Source of the DNA: Homarus americanus
Lineage: Eukaryota; Arthropoda; Malacostraca; Decapoda; Nephropidae
Length of the DNA stretch: 64,000 nucleotides
Direction: 5' to 3'
Assembly (NCBI RefSeq): GCF_018991925.1
Contig: NW_024726294.1
Span: 1 to 64,000 of the forward strand
In this document: positions 50,036 through 61,930 of the stretch, one piece after another
How positions within the stretch are numbered: the stretch's first letter is position 1
How the letters are laid out: each line of letters opens with the position of its first letter
Notes under the pieces: model-generated
What the model saw: the letters and a program-made list of their open reading frames with translations, nothing else
Told to the model about the DNA's origin: nothing
Databases searched by the model: none
Made by a program: the position numbers and the translations under genes

Positions 50036-51069
50036 CTAGGGTGGACATACAGTAGATGGGTCGCGGGTTGGGTTGTTGTAGTGCAGCCAGACTCCGGGTC
50101 GCCCTTCGTTGATGTCTTCCCCGCGTAGGTGGTCTGGGATGTGAGGGTCGTCCAGGAGCTTGTCCCAAACCTTCTTCCCTAGGCGATGGAACCTGACGTT
50201 GAGGGCCTCTGTTTTATTTCTTAGGTGGATGGTTTCCACTGTCTCCTGGTAGGGTGGCGCTTGGCCACTGGCTGACCTCAAACACTTGTTTTGGAAGCTC
50301 TGTAGTTGTTGTAGTCTAGTCTTCCTGAGTGTGACGAGTGGCATAGATGCGTACTCCAACACAGGCCTCACCAGCGCCTTGTACAGGTGAACTTGTATCT
50401 TCTCAGGCATCAGTTTAAAACATTTTAGTTTGGCTGCGGCGACTTTGCCTTTATTTAGTCTGTCCTTCAAGTGGGAAATGATGCCCGTCCGAGAGATGAT
50501 GAGGCCAAGCAGCCTGCCTTCTTTAGAGTACTCAATCTCTTCGTCGTCGATCTTCAATGAAAACCGGCTTGAATTTGGGTATGACCACGAATTTCGTTTT
50601 GTTTGTTTTTATTGTCCATTTATTTTCATACTCCTTGCTGACGTCCCTCAGTCCTACATATGTTGCACTGCAGGCGGCCGGTCATGGCATTGGCGATCTG
50701 CTCGTAGGCCTGAGCTATGGCGGTGGATGTGCCTCGGTACTGGCGGAAGCCGAACTGGCGGGGATTATGCACGTCTTCTTCCTCCAGAGACATCCGCAAC
50801 AGCTTGTTTACTATTTTTTCGAAGATTTTGGCAGGCACCCCTAGCAGCGATCTTGGTCGAAAGTTTTCGACTTTGTTTGGAGGCTGCCCTGTTTTTGGTA
50901 TGAGGCGAATAATGGCGATTTTGAAAATCTTAGGGACGTATCCAGAGGCGAGGCAGGCGTTGCACATATGAGCAAGCCTCTCTATCATGTTGTCGGGGAG
51001 TTGAGCCAGGATCTTCTTGCTAATGTGAATTTGCCCAGGTGACTTGTTTTTAAACCCTTTTATGACGGC
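50036..51069 (-). pseudogene. LINE C ORF2, RT start and C-terminal domain with palm deleted
   Basis: The RT start is readable (NKSPGQIHISK, LIPKTGQPPNKVENFRP, FGFRQYRGTSTAIAQAYEQI) to about 50665. Then sequence equivalent to LINE B motifs A to C is missing: no GVPQG and no YADD/FADD. Translation resumes with ENKWTIKTNKTKF and the thumb, then 50557-50036, with HLYKALVRPVLEYASMPL and FQNKCLRSASG, the usual LINE C-terminal region. RT cannot work. Confidence 0.83.
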
Positions 51070-51714
51070 TGTTACGAGTTGGGGATTTAGAATATAGTTA
51101 AAAGTCTACCCAGATCCCAACAGGCAACAACAATAAAAAAACAAAGACAATCGGAGTATAAAAGGGTAGACAAAGGATGCGAGTTTTTGTTGTGTTTAAT
51201 AAAGTACCATAAATTCCTTAACAAAATATTCAGCTTTCTATAATTTACCCTTAACCATACTTAACCTAAACATTAACAGTATATACATATTTATACAACA
51301 TACAATAATTTGAAGCAAGGTGGAGGTGGGGAGGTGGAGGTGGGGAGGCAATATAAGATTACAAATACTTAAGTGAGGAGCTGAGATGGCTGATGAGTAA
51401 GGCTGAGTATTGTAGAAGACAGTAGGTAGTCACTGTGCCGTAGGTTTCCAGGATAGGTGATCCTGTGGTCACTTCCCAGAGTGAACTGAACTCTCATCGA
51501 ACTGGAGCTGATGAGGAAGACTTGGAGGAGGTGACGCAACAACCAGGATATGGAGAAGGGAAACCCCGGAGTGGTAACTAAGACTAGTCATACTCGGGTT
51601 TTGTCCCTAGATGGCGTTGCTCGTGGTGCTGGGTCGGTAGATCATGACAATAGATGGCGTGGTTCGTAGTGCTGGGTAGGTAGATCATGACAATTGATGG
51701 CGTGGTTCGTAACA
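51070..51714 (-). repeat. 3' LTR of Gmr1-like copy 2
   Basis: 645 bp, longer than the other LTR (588 bp) because of a GGTGGAGGTGGGGA duplication near 51318-51350 and a ~43-bp duplication near the end (CGTGGTTCGTAGTGCTGGGT block at 51609-51710). The adjacent internal purine tract is the complement of 51714-51725. Confidence 0.92.
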
Positions 51715-51761
51715 CCCCCCCCCTTCCAAAGACCTCCGAAGCGCGGGCGCGAAGGAGGTGA

Positions 51762-53204
51762 TCACCTGGTGCGTCTGGAGAGTAGCTGCTGCATTTCCAC
51801 TGGAGCTCGGGATAAGGAGTCCGCAATCAGGTTGTCCACCCCCTTTATGTGCCGGACTTGTAGATTATAGGGCTGGGTGAGGAGAGCCCAGAGGAGGATT
51901 CGCTGGTTGGAGGTCTTGTTGGTTTGGATGAACATGAGTGGGTTATGGTCGGTGAAGACTAGGATTGTTTGTGGGCAAGACTGGAGGTAACATTCAAACT
52001 TCTTTATTGCCAACACCAGAGCCAGGGCCTCCTTCTCTATGGTCGACTAGTTGGTCTGATGTTTTTTCAACTTGGCGGAGTAGTATGCCACAGGGTGAAG
52101 GACATCAGTGGTTGGGCCGGGTTGTAGGAGCACAGTCCCCACTCCGACACCGCTAGCGTCGATTTGCAGATGGAAGGGCAAGATGTAGTCAGGGGGGTGG
52201 ACTACAGGCTTGGAGGCAAGGAAGGCTTTGAGGCGGTGGAAAGACTGGTCGCACCTCTGGTTCCAGATGTAAGGGACCGCAGAACTGGTAAGGTCTGTGA
52301 GGGGTCCGGCCACCCTGGAAAAGTTACTGCAGAACCGACGGTAGTAGCCGCACATCCCCAGGAAGCGCATGAGTTCCTTCCTCGTCCTTGGAGTGGGGAA
52401 GGACAAGATGGCTTTAACGTTTGCGTCCTTGGGTCTCACCATACCATGCCCAACGATATGTCCCAGGTAAGTCACTGAGGCCCGGCCAAAAGCAGATTTA
52501 GCCAGGTTTATGGTTAATCCAGTCTCTTGCAGTCGTGCGAACAGTATCTCCAAACGCACCAGATGTTCGTTCCAGCCGTCTGACACCACCACCAGGTCAT
52601 CCAGGTAGGCGAACGTCCCACCTAGGTCCTGAATCAGGTAATTGATTGCCCTCTGGAATGTGGCCGGATCATTAGAAAAGCCAAACGCCATAACCAAGTA
52701 TTGAAAAAGACCAAATGGAGTTATAAATGCTGAGATTATTTTTGCCCTATCCGTGAGTCCCACTTGATAATATCCTTTCAACAGGTCCACGGTAGATATA
52801 AATTTTGCACAGCCTATGCTGTCTATTATATCTTCAATCAAAGGTAAAGGGTAGGAGTCTGAGACAGTGACCTGGTTCACTTTACGATAATCGGTACAGA
52901 AACGAAAAGTGCTATCGAGTTTTGGAATGAGAAGGCAAGGTGAAGCCCAGGGGGAGGTACTAGGCTCAGCTAAGTTATGTTTTAACAAAAAATCTACCTC
53001 CTTTTTCATAATCTCTCTTTTTTGTGGATTTAGTCGATATGCTGATTGCCTAATGGGTTGTACATCATCTGAGATTAGCTTAATATCATGTTTAAGTATA
53101 TTGCAAAACCCTTGGAGGTCTGACGTGACTTTAGGAAATGTTGATAATATCTTAGTGAGATCTTTTGCTTGAAATGGATTCAGAACAGAAAAATACTCAT
53201 CCAA
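51762..53204 (-). pseudogene. RT and RNase H of Gmr1-like copy 2
   Basis: 53204-52047 is an open frame of 385 codons: KHNLAEPSTSPWASPCLLIP, STVDLLKGYYQVGL (motif A), LFQYLVMAFGFSN, GTFAYLDDLVVV (motif C intact) and RNase H to AYYSAKLKKHQTN. TAG at 52047-52049 replaces TAC of copy 1. RNase H continues in 52016-51762 (VFTDHNPLMFIQ, IADSLSR). The start is separated from the upstream frame by a 2-base loss near 53215. Except for that stop the enzyme region looks intact. Confidence 0.88.
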
Positions 53205-54535
53205 GCTGTTGAGTATGTGACTTAGCAGGGTTTTCTTTAGGTAGAGGGAAGTCTAAATTCTCCAATAGATCCATGTCATCTGTCTCCGGCTCCGGCCCTG
53301 ACAAAACCGTATGCAATACAGGTAAGCTTATAGCCTCTGGGATGTCTTCCTCTGACTGCCTGGAATGGTAAAGTTTCATGAGATTAATGTGAACGAGTTG
53401 TGAATCTTTTCTGCGATCAGGAGTATGGACTATATAGTTGAGGGGAGATAGTTTATTAGCATTGATTTGAAAGTTTTGATGGAACCGTTCCAAGCAACCT
53501 TGGGACTGTGGGTGGTAAGCCGAAGATGTACAATGGTCCACACTGAGGTCTTTCATCACCTGTTTGAACACAGATGGATCAGATTGTTGGGCTTTAATGA
53601 GCTCATCCTTACTAATGGTCTTATTGTACAGATCTTCTGTGGGTAGGAAGATATTGGAGGTGGTTTTAGATGAAGAGGGCCCTTTTCGCACACTCTGTGA
53701 CCGGGTGACAGCACAAGATGGGAAAAGGTGAGGAATAGTTTCTTCAAAGTCAGTGGTGGAGTTGACAGGTAAGGGAGAGTCGACTTTCTTTATGTTGGGA
53801 ACCACTAGATCTCCTACCAAGTCATTACCCAATAATAAATGAATGCCACTCACAGGCATTGGATCTTTCCTAATGGCTACTTGCACTTCCCCAGTAATCA
53901 AGGGACATTGGAGGTGCACTTTAGCTAAGGGATAGGAAGAATGGGATGAGAGATCTGAAATTAGAACACTCTCATTAGTAAATGCGGTAGATATATCAGG
54001 AATGACGTTAAACAGGAGGATAGATTGTGCTGCCCCCGTATCACGTAGTATACGAATAGGGAAAGAACGAGACCTCTCTATGATTGAAAATTTTCCCTCA
54101 TAGGTGGATGAAGAGAAGAGATCCTGATGGGGCCTTTCCACATTGGTGGTTGCTATTGGTTTGGATTTGGGATCCAGGGGACTATTTTTAGAAGTTCGAC
54201 ACTTTGGGTGTTTACAAGACTGGATCATATGGCCTGGGTTTTTACAGTAAGAACAATAAAACTTGGTTGCATCAGGGGGGGTAGGTGTGGGACCCTTCGA
54301 CCTACCACTCACGTCCCCAAGGTTATCGTCAGAGGAGGACCTAACATGCCGGAAAGTACCACGTTCCCTACGGCACAGTGACTCCACCAGCAAGGCGTAC
54401 TCATCAGACAGCTCAGCCGCACGCCCTAAATTAACCTCTCCACGCTCCTCCACATGCTTCAAGATGTGAAATGGTATCTTGCTCTTCCACTCCTCCAGGA
54501 CTACCAAGTTTAACAAATCCTGAGGTGGCCATTGT
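53197..54535 (-). pseudogene. gag-protease-integrase remnant of Gmr1-like copy 2
   Basis: A single 439-codon frame (54516-53197): gag end (EEWKSKIPFHILKHVEERGE), CCHC knuckle (CSYCKNPGHMIQSC), protease (ILRDTGAAQSILL), linker, then a sharp join after SDPS to VFKQVMKDLSVDHC of the integrase core, keeping GCLERFHQ, and a second join to NKLSPLNYIV of the integrase end. Both integrase deletions keep the frame. At the gag side the leader ATG (54528-54526) is joined to late gag at a TCAGG shared by both ends of the missing block. Confidence 0.88.
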
Positions 54536-54719
54536 TAAGAAAACCTAGATAAATTAATTAATGGTCAAAAAGATAAGATAAGTGGATTACCCTAGAAAAT
54601 ATCACGGCAGTGGATAAACAGAAAGTCCCGGAAACTACCCAAGTTATACCTAGGGAAATTACACTTATGAATATTGTTCTTCTGATAAGATCCTTAAATA
54701 AGGATAAGAGACTTGAAAG

Positions 54720-55080
54720 ACGAAGGGCGTATTACGGCATGAATATAAAGATCCGGATTAACAACCCTTAGATACTTGAAACAGGAAGGGCTTATTACGG
54801 CATTTATATAAAGATCCGGATTAACAACCCTTGAGTAAACAGGAAGGGCATATTAAGGCATTAATATAAAGATCCGGATTAACAACCCTTACATACTTGA
54901 AACAGGAAGGGCGTATTACGGCATTTATATAAAGATCCGGATTAACAACCCTTGAGTGAACAGGAAGGGTGTATTACGGCATTTATATAAAGATCCGGAT
55001 TAACAACCCTTAGATACTTGAAACAGGAAGGGCGTATTACAGCATTAATATAAAGATCCGGATTAACAACCCTTGAGTTA
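54720..55080 (-). repeat. Leader minisatellite of Gmr1-like copy 2, about 6 units
   Basis: Units contain AAAGATCCGGATTAACAACC and GGAAGGGCGTATTACGGC. Long (AGATACTTGAAAC joint) and short (GAGTAAAC or GAGTGAAC joint) units alternate. Copy 1 has three units. Confidence 0.92.
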
Positions 55081-55505
55081 CTTTATTATTGACCCCGAAT
55101 GAGATAATGAAAAGAACAATAATTGAGGCTTTATAATTATGGGGTCCTGGTAGAGAGGGGCGTCCCAAGATATCACTTCACCCTAAACTAGTGACTATGG
55201 AACAGCCTACTCTGGAGCGAGGGTACGGCATTAAACAGATCCGGATTCTTCCCTACACTGGATAAGACTTACTACACGACTGCCACGTGTATTAACAGGT
55301 AAGCCTTATGACACTTGGAACCTAATATCCTACATCTGTCACTCTTACTGTACGATAATACCAATATATGCACACACATATGAAGGAACTTTAAACCACC
55401 GTAAAGCAATTGTGAACAGAAGTAACTGGGAGGAATAATTAACAAGGAGTAACAAGGGGGAAAGAAATATGGCACTTAATGTTGGGTCTTGTCACGGTCG
55501 CCATT

Positions 55506-56093
55506 TGTTACGAGTTGGGGATTTAGAATATAGTTAAAAGTCTACCCAGATCCCAACAGGCAACAACAATAAAAAAACAAAGACAATCGGACTATAAAAG
55601 GGTAGACAAAGGATGCAAGTTTTTGTTGTGTATAATAAAGTACCATAAATTCCTTAACAAAATATTCAGCTTTCTATAATTTACCCTTAACCATACTTAA
55701 CCTAAACATTAACAGTATATACATATTTATACAACATACAATAATTTGAAGCAAGGTGGAGGTGGGGAGGCAATATAAGATTACAAATACTTAAGTGCGG
55801 AGCTGAGATGGCTGACGAGTAAGGCTGAGTATTGTAGAAGACGGTAGGTAGTCACTGTGCCGTAGGTTTCCAGGATAGGTGATCCTGTGGTCACTTCCCA
55901 GAGTGAACTGAACTCTCATCGAACTGGAGCTGACGAGGAAGACTTGGAGCAGGTGACGCAACAACCAGGATATGGAGAAGGGAAACCCCGGAGTGGTAAC
56001 TAAGACTAGTCATACTCGGGTTTCGTCCCTAGATGGCGTTGCTCGTAGTGCTGGGTAGGTAGATCATGACAATTGAGTGCGTGGTTCGTAACA
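55506..56093 (-). repeat. 5' LTR of Gmr1-like copy 2
   Basis: 588 bp, TGTTACGA...TCGTAACA in either orientation. The PBS (55487-55503 on the minus strand) follows after two bases. Confidence 0.94.
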
Positions 56094-56097
56094 CGGC

Positions 56098-57448
56098 TGA
56101 CACATCTGCAGGAACTATGCGCTCTGTCAGGTAGCTTCCGTCCCCAGTCTATTGAAGTCAGTCCGTGGGAGCGGCTGAAGCAGGTGCTGATGATCCTGCA
56201 ACTGACCCAAAATGTCCTCCTCAAATTCCCTGTCGAAGCCCTCGTTTTCCTGTTCACTAATGGTAGACCTTCCGTAAATATCTCGGATGTAGTTGCTCTT
56301 GGTTTTCCTCCTCGGATATTTTCACGTTGTTTTGGTCGAGCAGGTAACTGACCGTGCTAGAGGTGGAACCCATCAGTCACTTGATCCCTTTCCAGAATGC
56401 AGCAGAATCGCGGTAATGGTTGGCTGCCTCCCACACCAAGGCGGCCCACTTTTGTTCATGTAGACGTTTGCTCTCGTGCTGGATGTCCATCTTTAGCTCT
56501 CGGTACCTGTCTCTCAGCTCTTGCGTCCACCCGCGGATACTGGCTAGCTGTCTCACGTGATCGTACTGTACACTGAGCTGCCTCAGCTGGTGACTAGTGT
56601 GAGGATGGGGAATGGTCCTGTGAGTGGTGGTCGGGATGTTGTTGTCCATCTCTGTCTTCACATCCGTGTACCATTGTTCGACCGCGTCGTCGATATCATT
56701 GGGGCTAGCTTCTTCCAGGTTTCTCCCCTGCTTGAGACTGAGAGACTCCTTGAAGGAGTCCCAGTCTGCCCGTTTGAGGTTTCACCTGATGTTGGCGGGG
56801 ATCATAATGGGATTGGATGAGAGCGTCACGACGACTAGCAGGTGATCGCTGGTACTGATGGGTCCGGCGGTAACGTGCCTGTTCAGGACGGCCTTGGTGT
56901 TAGAGAGGATTATGTCGGGTGTTGTGGCACTGGCACGTCTGATCAATGTCGGGAAATCTGGCCCGAGGTGTTGCATTTTTCCTCTTCTGATGTTGTCATT
57001 CAGCGCCACACCGACGTTGTTCTCATTACCGAGTCCTAGTACGGCATGGCGTGCATTTAAGTCCCCTATGATGTATGTTGGTTTTCTGTGGCGTAGCAAC
57101 TGGTTGAGGTCTTGTTTGGGTAAGTAAAGACGTCTGGGAGTATAGGTACATTGTGCATATAATAACAGGTCCCCCACTTGTCTCCACCTGCACTCCCAGA
57201 ACTGAATCCTCGAAGTCTGGCAACACTCTGTGACTCAGCCGTGACCTGATGGTCACAGCGACACCATCGTTCACCTCACCCGTCATGTTCCTCTGGTATA
57301 CAGTGTAACCAAAATTTTTCAGCTTACTTTCGTCCTTTATGCTAGTACTGTTTAAAAGAATTATGTCTGGGTCTAATTTATAGTATTAGTTAGACAGTTC
57401 GTTACGTCTATTAAGGGACCAGTGGAGGACATTATGTTGGACAATTTT
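56098..57448 (-). pseudogene. LINE C ORF2 endonuclease and linker
   Basis: ORF2 begins MKIVQHNVLHWS near 57448, five bases after the ORF1 stop. Fragments: 57286-57026 (GEVNDGVAVTIRSRL), 57177-56782 (YIIGDLNARHAVLG, then TTPDIILSN and STSDHLLVVVTL, the endonuclease SDH motif), 56661-56377 (linker, helical). It then runs into the inserted LTR element at 56093. Several frameshifts. Confidence 0.83.
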
Positions 57449-57455
57449 CATCCTG

Positions 57456-59011
57456 CTAAGGACTGCCATTTCGGAGACTGTAGCTTGGGGCGTTGCTTGA
57501 AGTGTTTGATCGGCTTCTGCCATTTCTAGGGGGACGGAACTTCTTAGCAGAACCTTCAGACATCTGCTCGTCAGTTAATGGTGGGTCTTCGAACTTCTCG
57601 TCACCCGTGTACAGGAAGGTGTTCAGGTCCTGGGCCTGCGTGTCGCAAACATTGACTGTGGTTGTAGTTCGATGGTCACTGTCGTCTCTGGTAGTACATG
57701 TATTGGGGTCACGGAGATTTACGGTGTCGTTGGAGCTGTGATCCCAGGGGGACTGACTGGCCACGTCGGGGCAACGGTTATACTGACTTTTGCCAAAGTC
57801 AGGGAGGTCATGGTCTATTTCTGGCGTGGGTTGAGGTCGTCGATAAGTCGTTGGGTGGGTTACTGCCTTCAGGATTTCTTTTGAAGGGACTTTCCCACTT
57901 ATTTCAACAGGTGCATGTTGTTCCTGGTTAGTGTCTCGTTGAGGTGTTTCGAAAATGAACCTGGATGAACCATGTTCATTGATGGGCATGCAGGTAAGAC
58001 AAGTATATAGTGGTGGCTTTGGACTCATCCAGCTGTGGAGAGGAGACGCTCCTGGTGCTCTCCGCCACTGCGTCCCTCATGGCACCCAGTGACTCAGTAA
58101 CTGCCTGTTTTATTGAGTCCTTGATGGTTCTTATCTCTCATTGCAGGACTTCCAGGGTCTCGCTGACATTGTTGAGTTTTTGGGAGTCTGCTTGAGTTTC
58201 TTTCAGAGCGTCTTTTAGGGTTTGGCTGTAAGCTATGATCGTCGACTGAGTGGTCCTTTCTATGGTGTTAGAAATTTCCCTGATTTCTTTTTGTTTTATT
58301 ATTTTGGTCAGTTTCTTCTCTGTTTCTTGAGTTACCTGTTTCCTGACCAGGCAGGTGGCAGAGAAGGTCATGTGGCCACCCTCGCAGACGATATACTTTT
58401 TTATGGTGTTTTGGCAGTCTTTGTAGAAGTGCTGATCAGATGAACACTCAGAGCATATGACCCCTTGCATGGGGCAGTTCTTGGTCACGTGGTCATTGTA
58501 TTTATAGCACTTCATACATTGTTGGATGGGCGTATACTTTTCATATTCTATTTGGTGTGATGAGATGGAAGTGCCATATGCAATATGCATAGAGCCCCTT
58601 CTTCTTCATTCTTTTTGCATCCGTTGTGTCTGCAAAGCGAACCTTGATTATATTATGGGCATACATAGGATATACCTCCACAACCTTGACATTGGTCTGC
58701 TTTTTTATTTCATCTCTTATTTCTCCTGCGTTATTTTCCACTACATCTTTGTCTAACTTCTTCCATACAAGGGTGAGCTTGGCGCCGTATTCCCGTGGGA
58801 CGATGACCTCGTAACCGTTAGTTTTCATTTTGTCCATGGCACTAAACTTAAGTAGTTTATCAGCATCTTCATCTGTTTCTGTGAGGCTGTTGTAACCATC
58901 TCTCAGATCCACAAGTCTATTTATTCCCACCCTTAGGTCGCTCAATAGCCTTTTTAGCCATATCTGAGACCCCTGGGTCGGGGTTCCGGAGATCTTCACT
59001 CTCACTTTGGC
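57456..59011 (-). pseudogene. LINE C ORF1, gag-like zinc-knuckle protein
   Basis: Three frames in a row: 59011-58541 (MAKVRVKISGTPT, RRM-like fold), 58590-58138 (CMKCYKYNDHVTKNC and CSECSSDQHFYKDC knuckles, third CEGGHMTFSATC) and 58028-57456 (Asp/Thr-rich C-terminus ending YSLRNGSP). Same plan as LINE B ORF1, with shifts near 58560 and 58100. Confidence 0.83.
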
Positions 59012-59030
59012 CATGGTCAGTAACATACAT

Positions 59031-59665
59031 GAAAATCCTACCTAATCTGTCCACCTCAGCTAAACCCCATGGATGCCGCTCCTTCTGTCAACTTGCTGGG
59101 CGAGTAAAGACGGGTCTAGGGGTAGGGTGAACAGACAATCCCCTGACGGGGGCCTAGCCAAGCCCTTACACCTAACAGTGACAGGTTATGAAGCACTGCC
59201 GAATCACTAACAGAAAATGTTGCCACCCTTACTGTTTCGACTCAGCAGCCCTCTGAGGGCCCCCTTGTGGCTCTGCCCACAGGGTTCGCCTCGTTACCAA
59301 ACAGCAGGGACTCTAGGCGAAAGGATAGGATAGGGAAGAAGCGCAGTGTACAAGAATAATAATATCCATGTACAACTACAAGATAAAGCAGCCAGAGCGA
59401 ACCCAACGTGAAAAACAAGGCCGACAGAAGTAACGGTCAGCAATTTGAACTGAGCAGGGAGCGATGCACAGCAAGTCCGTTCGCTATGAAGGTTGGGTGC
59501 GCTCTGTGTTAAACCGTGATGAACTTTGTCTAAGCCAGTGAATTGAACACTAGACAGTGGCAGCCGAGAGCCGTGGCCACCATCTTCTGACCAGGCGGGG
59601 ATAACCGTGGGTCGGCTTTACACCTGACCATGAGATATCATAACACTACTTAGCAAAGAGGAGAT
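59031..59665. other. Probable LINE C 5' UTR and unassigned sequence
   Basis: GTTGCCACC near 59220 recalls the LINE B upstream region (27803). No gene seen. Confidence 0.4.
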
Positions 59666-59748
59666 ACCACACCACACCACACCACACCACACCACACCAC
59701 ACACACCACAGCACACCGCACCACACCACACCACACCACAACACACAG
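59666..59748. repeat. (CCACA)n microsatellite
   Basis: About 16 CCACA units with a few changes (CACAGCA, CACCGCA). Confidence 0.95.
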
Positions 59749-59879
59749 TGTCTCGTATTGTATCACCGCCCTGTGTCTCCATGACCACGTAAGGTCATTC
59801 AGGTCAACACGTATGGACGAGTTACTGCGCCACGTGGGTTACGTGACCTCACACAGTTGGGCAAAAGACCAGCGCCCAA

Positions 59880-61930
59880 AGGAGGCAACTGCAAGATGGA
59901 TACGAGCTTAGATCTCTTCGTCGATGTTGTATTTAGCAGTAAGAACGTTTCCGAGGTAGGTAAAATGTTCTACTTGTTTGACAGGTTCTCCGTTGAATAG
60001 GAATGTGTTGGTGGGTCTGCACATCTGTGTTGAACAATTATCTCTGCTTTTTGGATGCTATCTTGTAGTCCGATGGCCTGATATATTGCGGAGAAAATCG
60101 AGAGACGGTGTTGGAGAGCCTCTGGGGAGTGAGCAACGAGCATGCAGTCGTCAGCATACTGGAGCTCCAGGAGGTGGGAGGTCGACGTTTTTGTTATTGC
60201 CTGGAGGCGGCGCAGGTTGAACAGGTTGCCTTCTAAGCGGAATTGGATCTTCATGCTGTCATAGTCGTTCATTGAGTTATGTCTGATCAGGATCACTGCT
60301 GTGAAGGTAGAGATTGAAGATGACGGGGGCTAGAACGCACTCCTGTTTCACACAGACCGCAACATTAAAGGGTTTGGACTTGGTGCTTCCTGCGAGTAGC
60401 ATGCATGGAAGCTCTTGAGGATTTTAAGAAATTTTGGAGGGACAACAAACTTAGAGAGAACTGTCCAGAGCAGTTCTCTATTGACGGTATCGAGAGCTTT
60501 TGTTAAGTCTATGAAAGCTATGTAGAGGTCACGGTTCTGCTCATAGCATTTTTCTTGTAGTTGACGCACGGTAAAGATCATATCAGTTGCACTGCAATCT
60601 TTACGGAGCCACATTGCATGATGTGTTGAGCTAATCTGCAGAGCAAAATTCTGGCAAGTACTTTGTTTGCCACAGTCAAGAGAGATATGTCTCAGCTGTA
60701 GCCACAGATAGAACGGTCACCTTTTTTCTTGTAGGTTGCGATGATGTTCGAGTTCCGCCATTCTTTGCGGACGCTTTCGGTAGACCAGGTGGCAGGAATG
60801 AATTGGTGGAGACGTTGGAGGAGAAGGTAGCCTCCGCTCTTAAAGATTTCTGAAGGCAGGTCGTCTGGCCAGCACTTTTATTGTTTTTGAGGCCATTGAC
60901 AGCCCGTAGGGTCTCAGAGAACTCAGATGCTGCATCGAGTTCTACCGCCGGGGCAACTCTGGGATGGTTTCTAGTATGTTGAGCTGAGTAGGGTTCCTTT
61001 GCCTGAGAAGTATACCAAAGTGTTCCGCCCATCGATAGAGGATTTGCTGTTTGTCTTTGAGGAGTTCACCGTCGAGTGATCTCACTGGAGTGATATTGAG
61101 CTTGACGGGACCACGAATGGCTTTGATTGTTCTCGTTGGCGAAGCTCTGGATTTCTAGAGCTCTGGCTTGCTACCACTCGTTTTCCATGTTTCTCAGAAT
61201 CCTCTGTGCTTCGGCCCTGAGTGAGCACCAGTTGGCTCTGGGTGCAGCAGATTGTGAGTTTGAGAGTAAAGCATCGTGGGCTTTATTCTTGGTCACAAAA
61301 ATATTGTATATTCCATCAGCGTTCTCATCGAATCAGTCCCGGTGACGTCGTCTGGTTATGCCGAGGATGTCCTTTGCAACTTCATATATGGGAAAGCGGA
61401 GGTTGTGCCACTCATTGTCCACGTCTGTTGTGTTGCTGCTTAATGGGTGTAGAAGACAGACACTCAGCTAGAGTGCTGCGGAAATTTTCAACTACTGTTG
61501 GGTTTTTGAGGGCGTAGTAATTGAGTTTTTTGTTTGGAGGTCGTAATGGCAGTTGAGGACGGATTTCGAGCCTCATCTTGAAGTGAATAAGATTATGGTT
61601 GGAAAAGCGTTCTGCACCTCTCATGTCTCGGGTTTGGAAAACTTCTCACTGGTCAAGTTGCCTGACATTGATGTAGTCGAGTAGGTGCCAGTGCTTCGTT
61701 CGACCTTGGGTGCATCCAGGAGGTTTTATGCTTGCTTTTATGTTGGAATAAATCATTGGTAACGACTAGATAATGATCTCAGCTCAAAGAAGAGGAGTCT
61801 TACGCCATTTTTTTCCATGTTGCCGATGCCATGGCGACCCATAACTCCGTCCTATAGGAGAAAGTCTGTACCGATTTCCATTGAAGTCACCAAGGATTGA
61901 CTTTGTCGTTATATACAGTTTTTCGGAGCA
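59880..61930 (-). mobile_element. LINE family D (non-LTR), 5'-truncated and decayed
   Basis: Minus strand. The endonuclease end (ILGDFNGN near 61890, RGAERFSNHNLIHFKMRL at 61624) is followed by the linker and RT: EFSETLRAVNGLKNNKSAG (60930), LYIAFIDLTKALDTVNRELL (motif A, 60530) and LELQYADDCMLVAHSPEAL (motif C, YADD at 60158-60147). Distinct from LINEs A-C. Many frameshifts and a gap before motif C, where the GVKQG-type motif is not seen. Confidence 0.8.
59970..61032 (-). pseudogene. LINE D reverse transcriptase
   Basis: Fragments 61032-60676, 60614-60348 and 60296-59970. The motif-A segment reads AFIDLTKALDTVNREL with Phe-Asp changed to Leu-Asp; YADD is intact. Downstream HFTYLGNVLTAKYNIDEEI follows to about 59905 in another frame. 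Confidence 0.8.

Larger units (their letters stand above)
51070..56093 (-). mobile_element. Gmr1-like Ty3/gypsy retrotransposon, copy 2 (internally deleted)
   Basis: 5024 bp between two 4-bp CGGC duplications. LTRs 51070-51714 and 55506-56093, PBS 55487-55503, leader minisatellite 54720-55080. Relative to copy 1, three internal deletions remove most of gag and nearly all of the integrase, while protease, RT and RNase H remain in the same order. RT-RNase H is open for 385 codons. Interrupts LINE C ORF2 and is therefore younger. Confidence 0.92.
49930..59030 (-). mobile_element. LINE family C (non-LTR), split by Gmr1-like copy 2
   Basis: On the minus strand: ORF1 (59011-57456), ORF2 endonuclease and linker (57448-56098), then the 5-kb LTR element 51070-56093, then RT start (51065-50640), a deletion of the RT palm, and the C-terminal domain (50557-50036). 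It is related in plan to LINE B (ORF1 with three knuckles, similar endonuclease and linker). The CGGC duplicated at 51066-51069 and 56094-56097 marks the insertion. Confidence 0.87.

Noticed and set aside
52909..54469. Plus-strand frames of 68-104 codons across Gmr1-like copy 2
   Set aside because: Antisense shadows of the minus-strand gag-pol, mirrored by equivalent shadows in copy 1.
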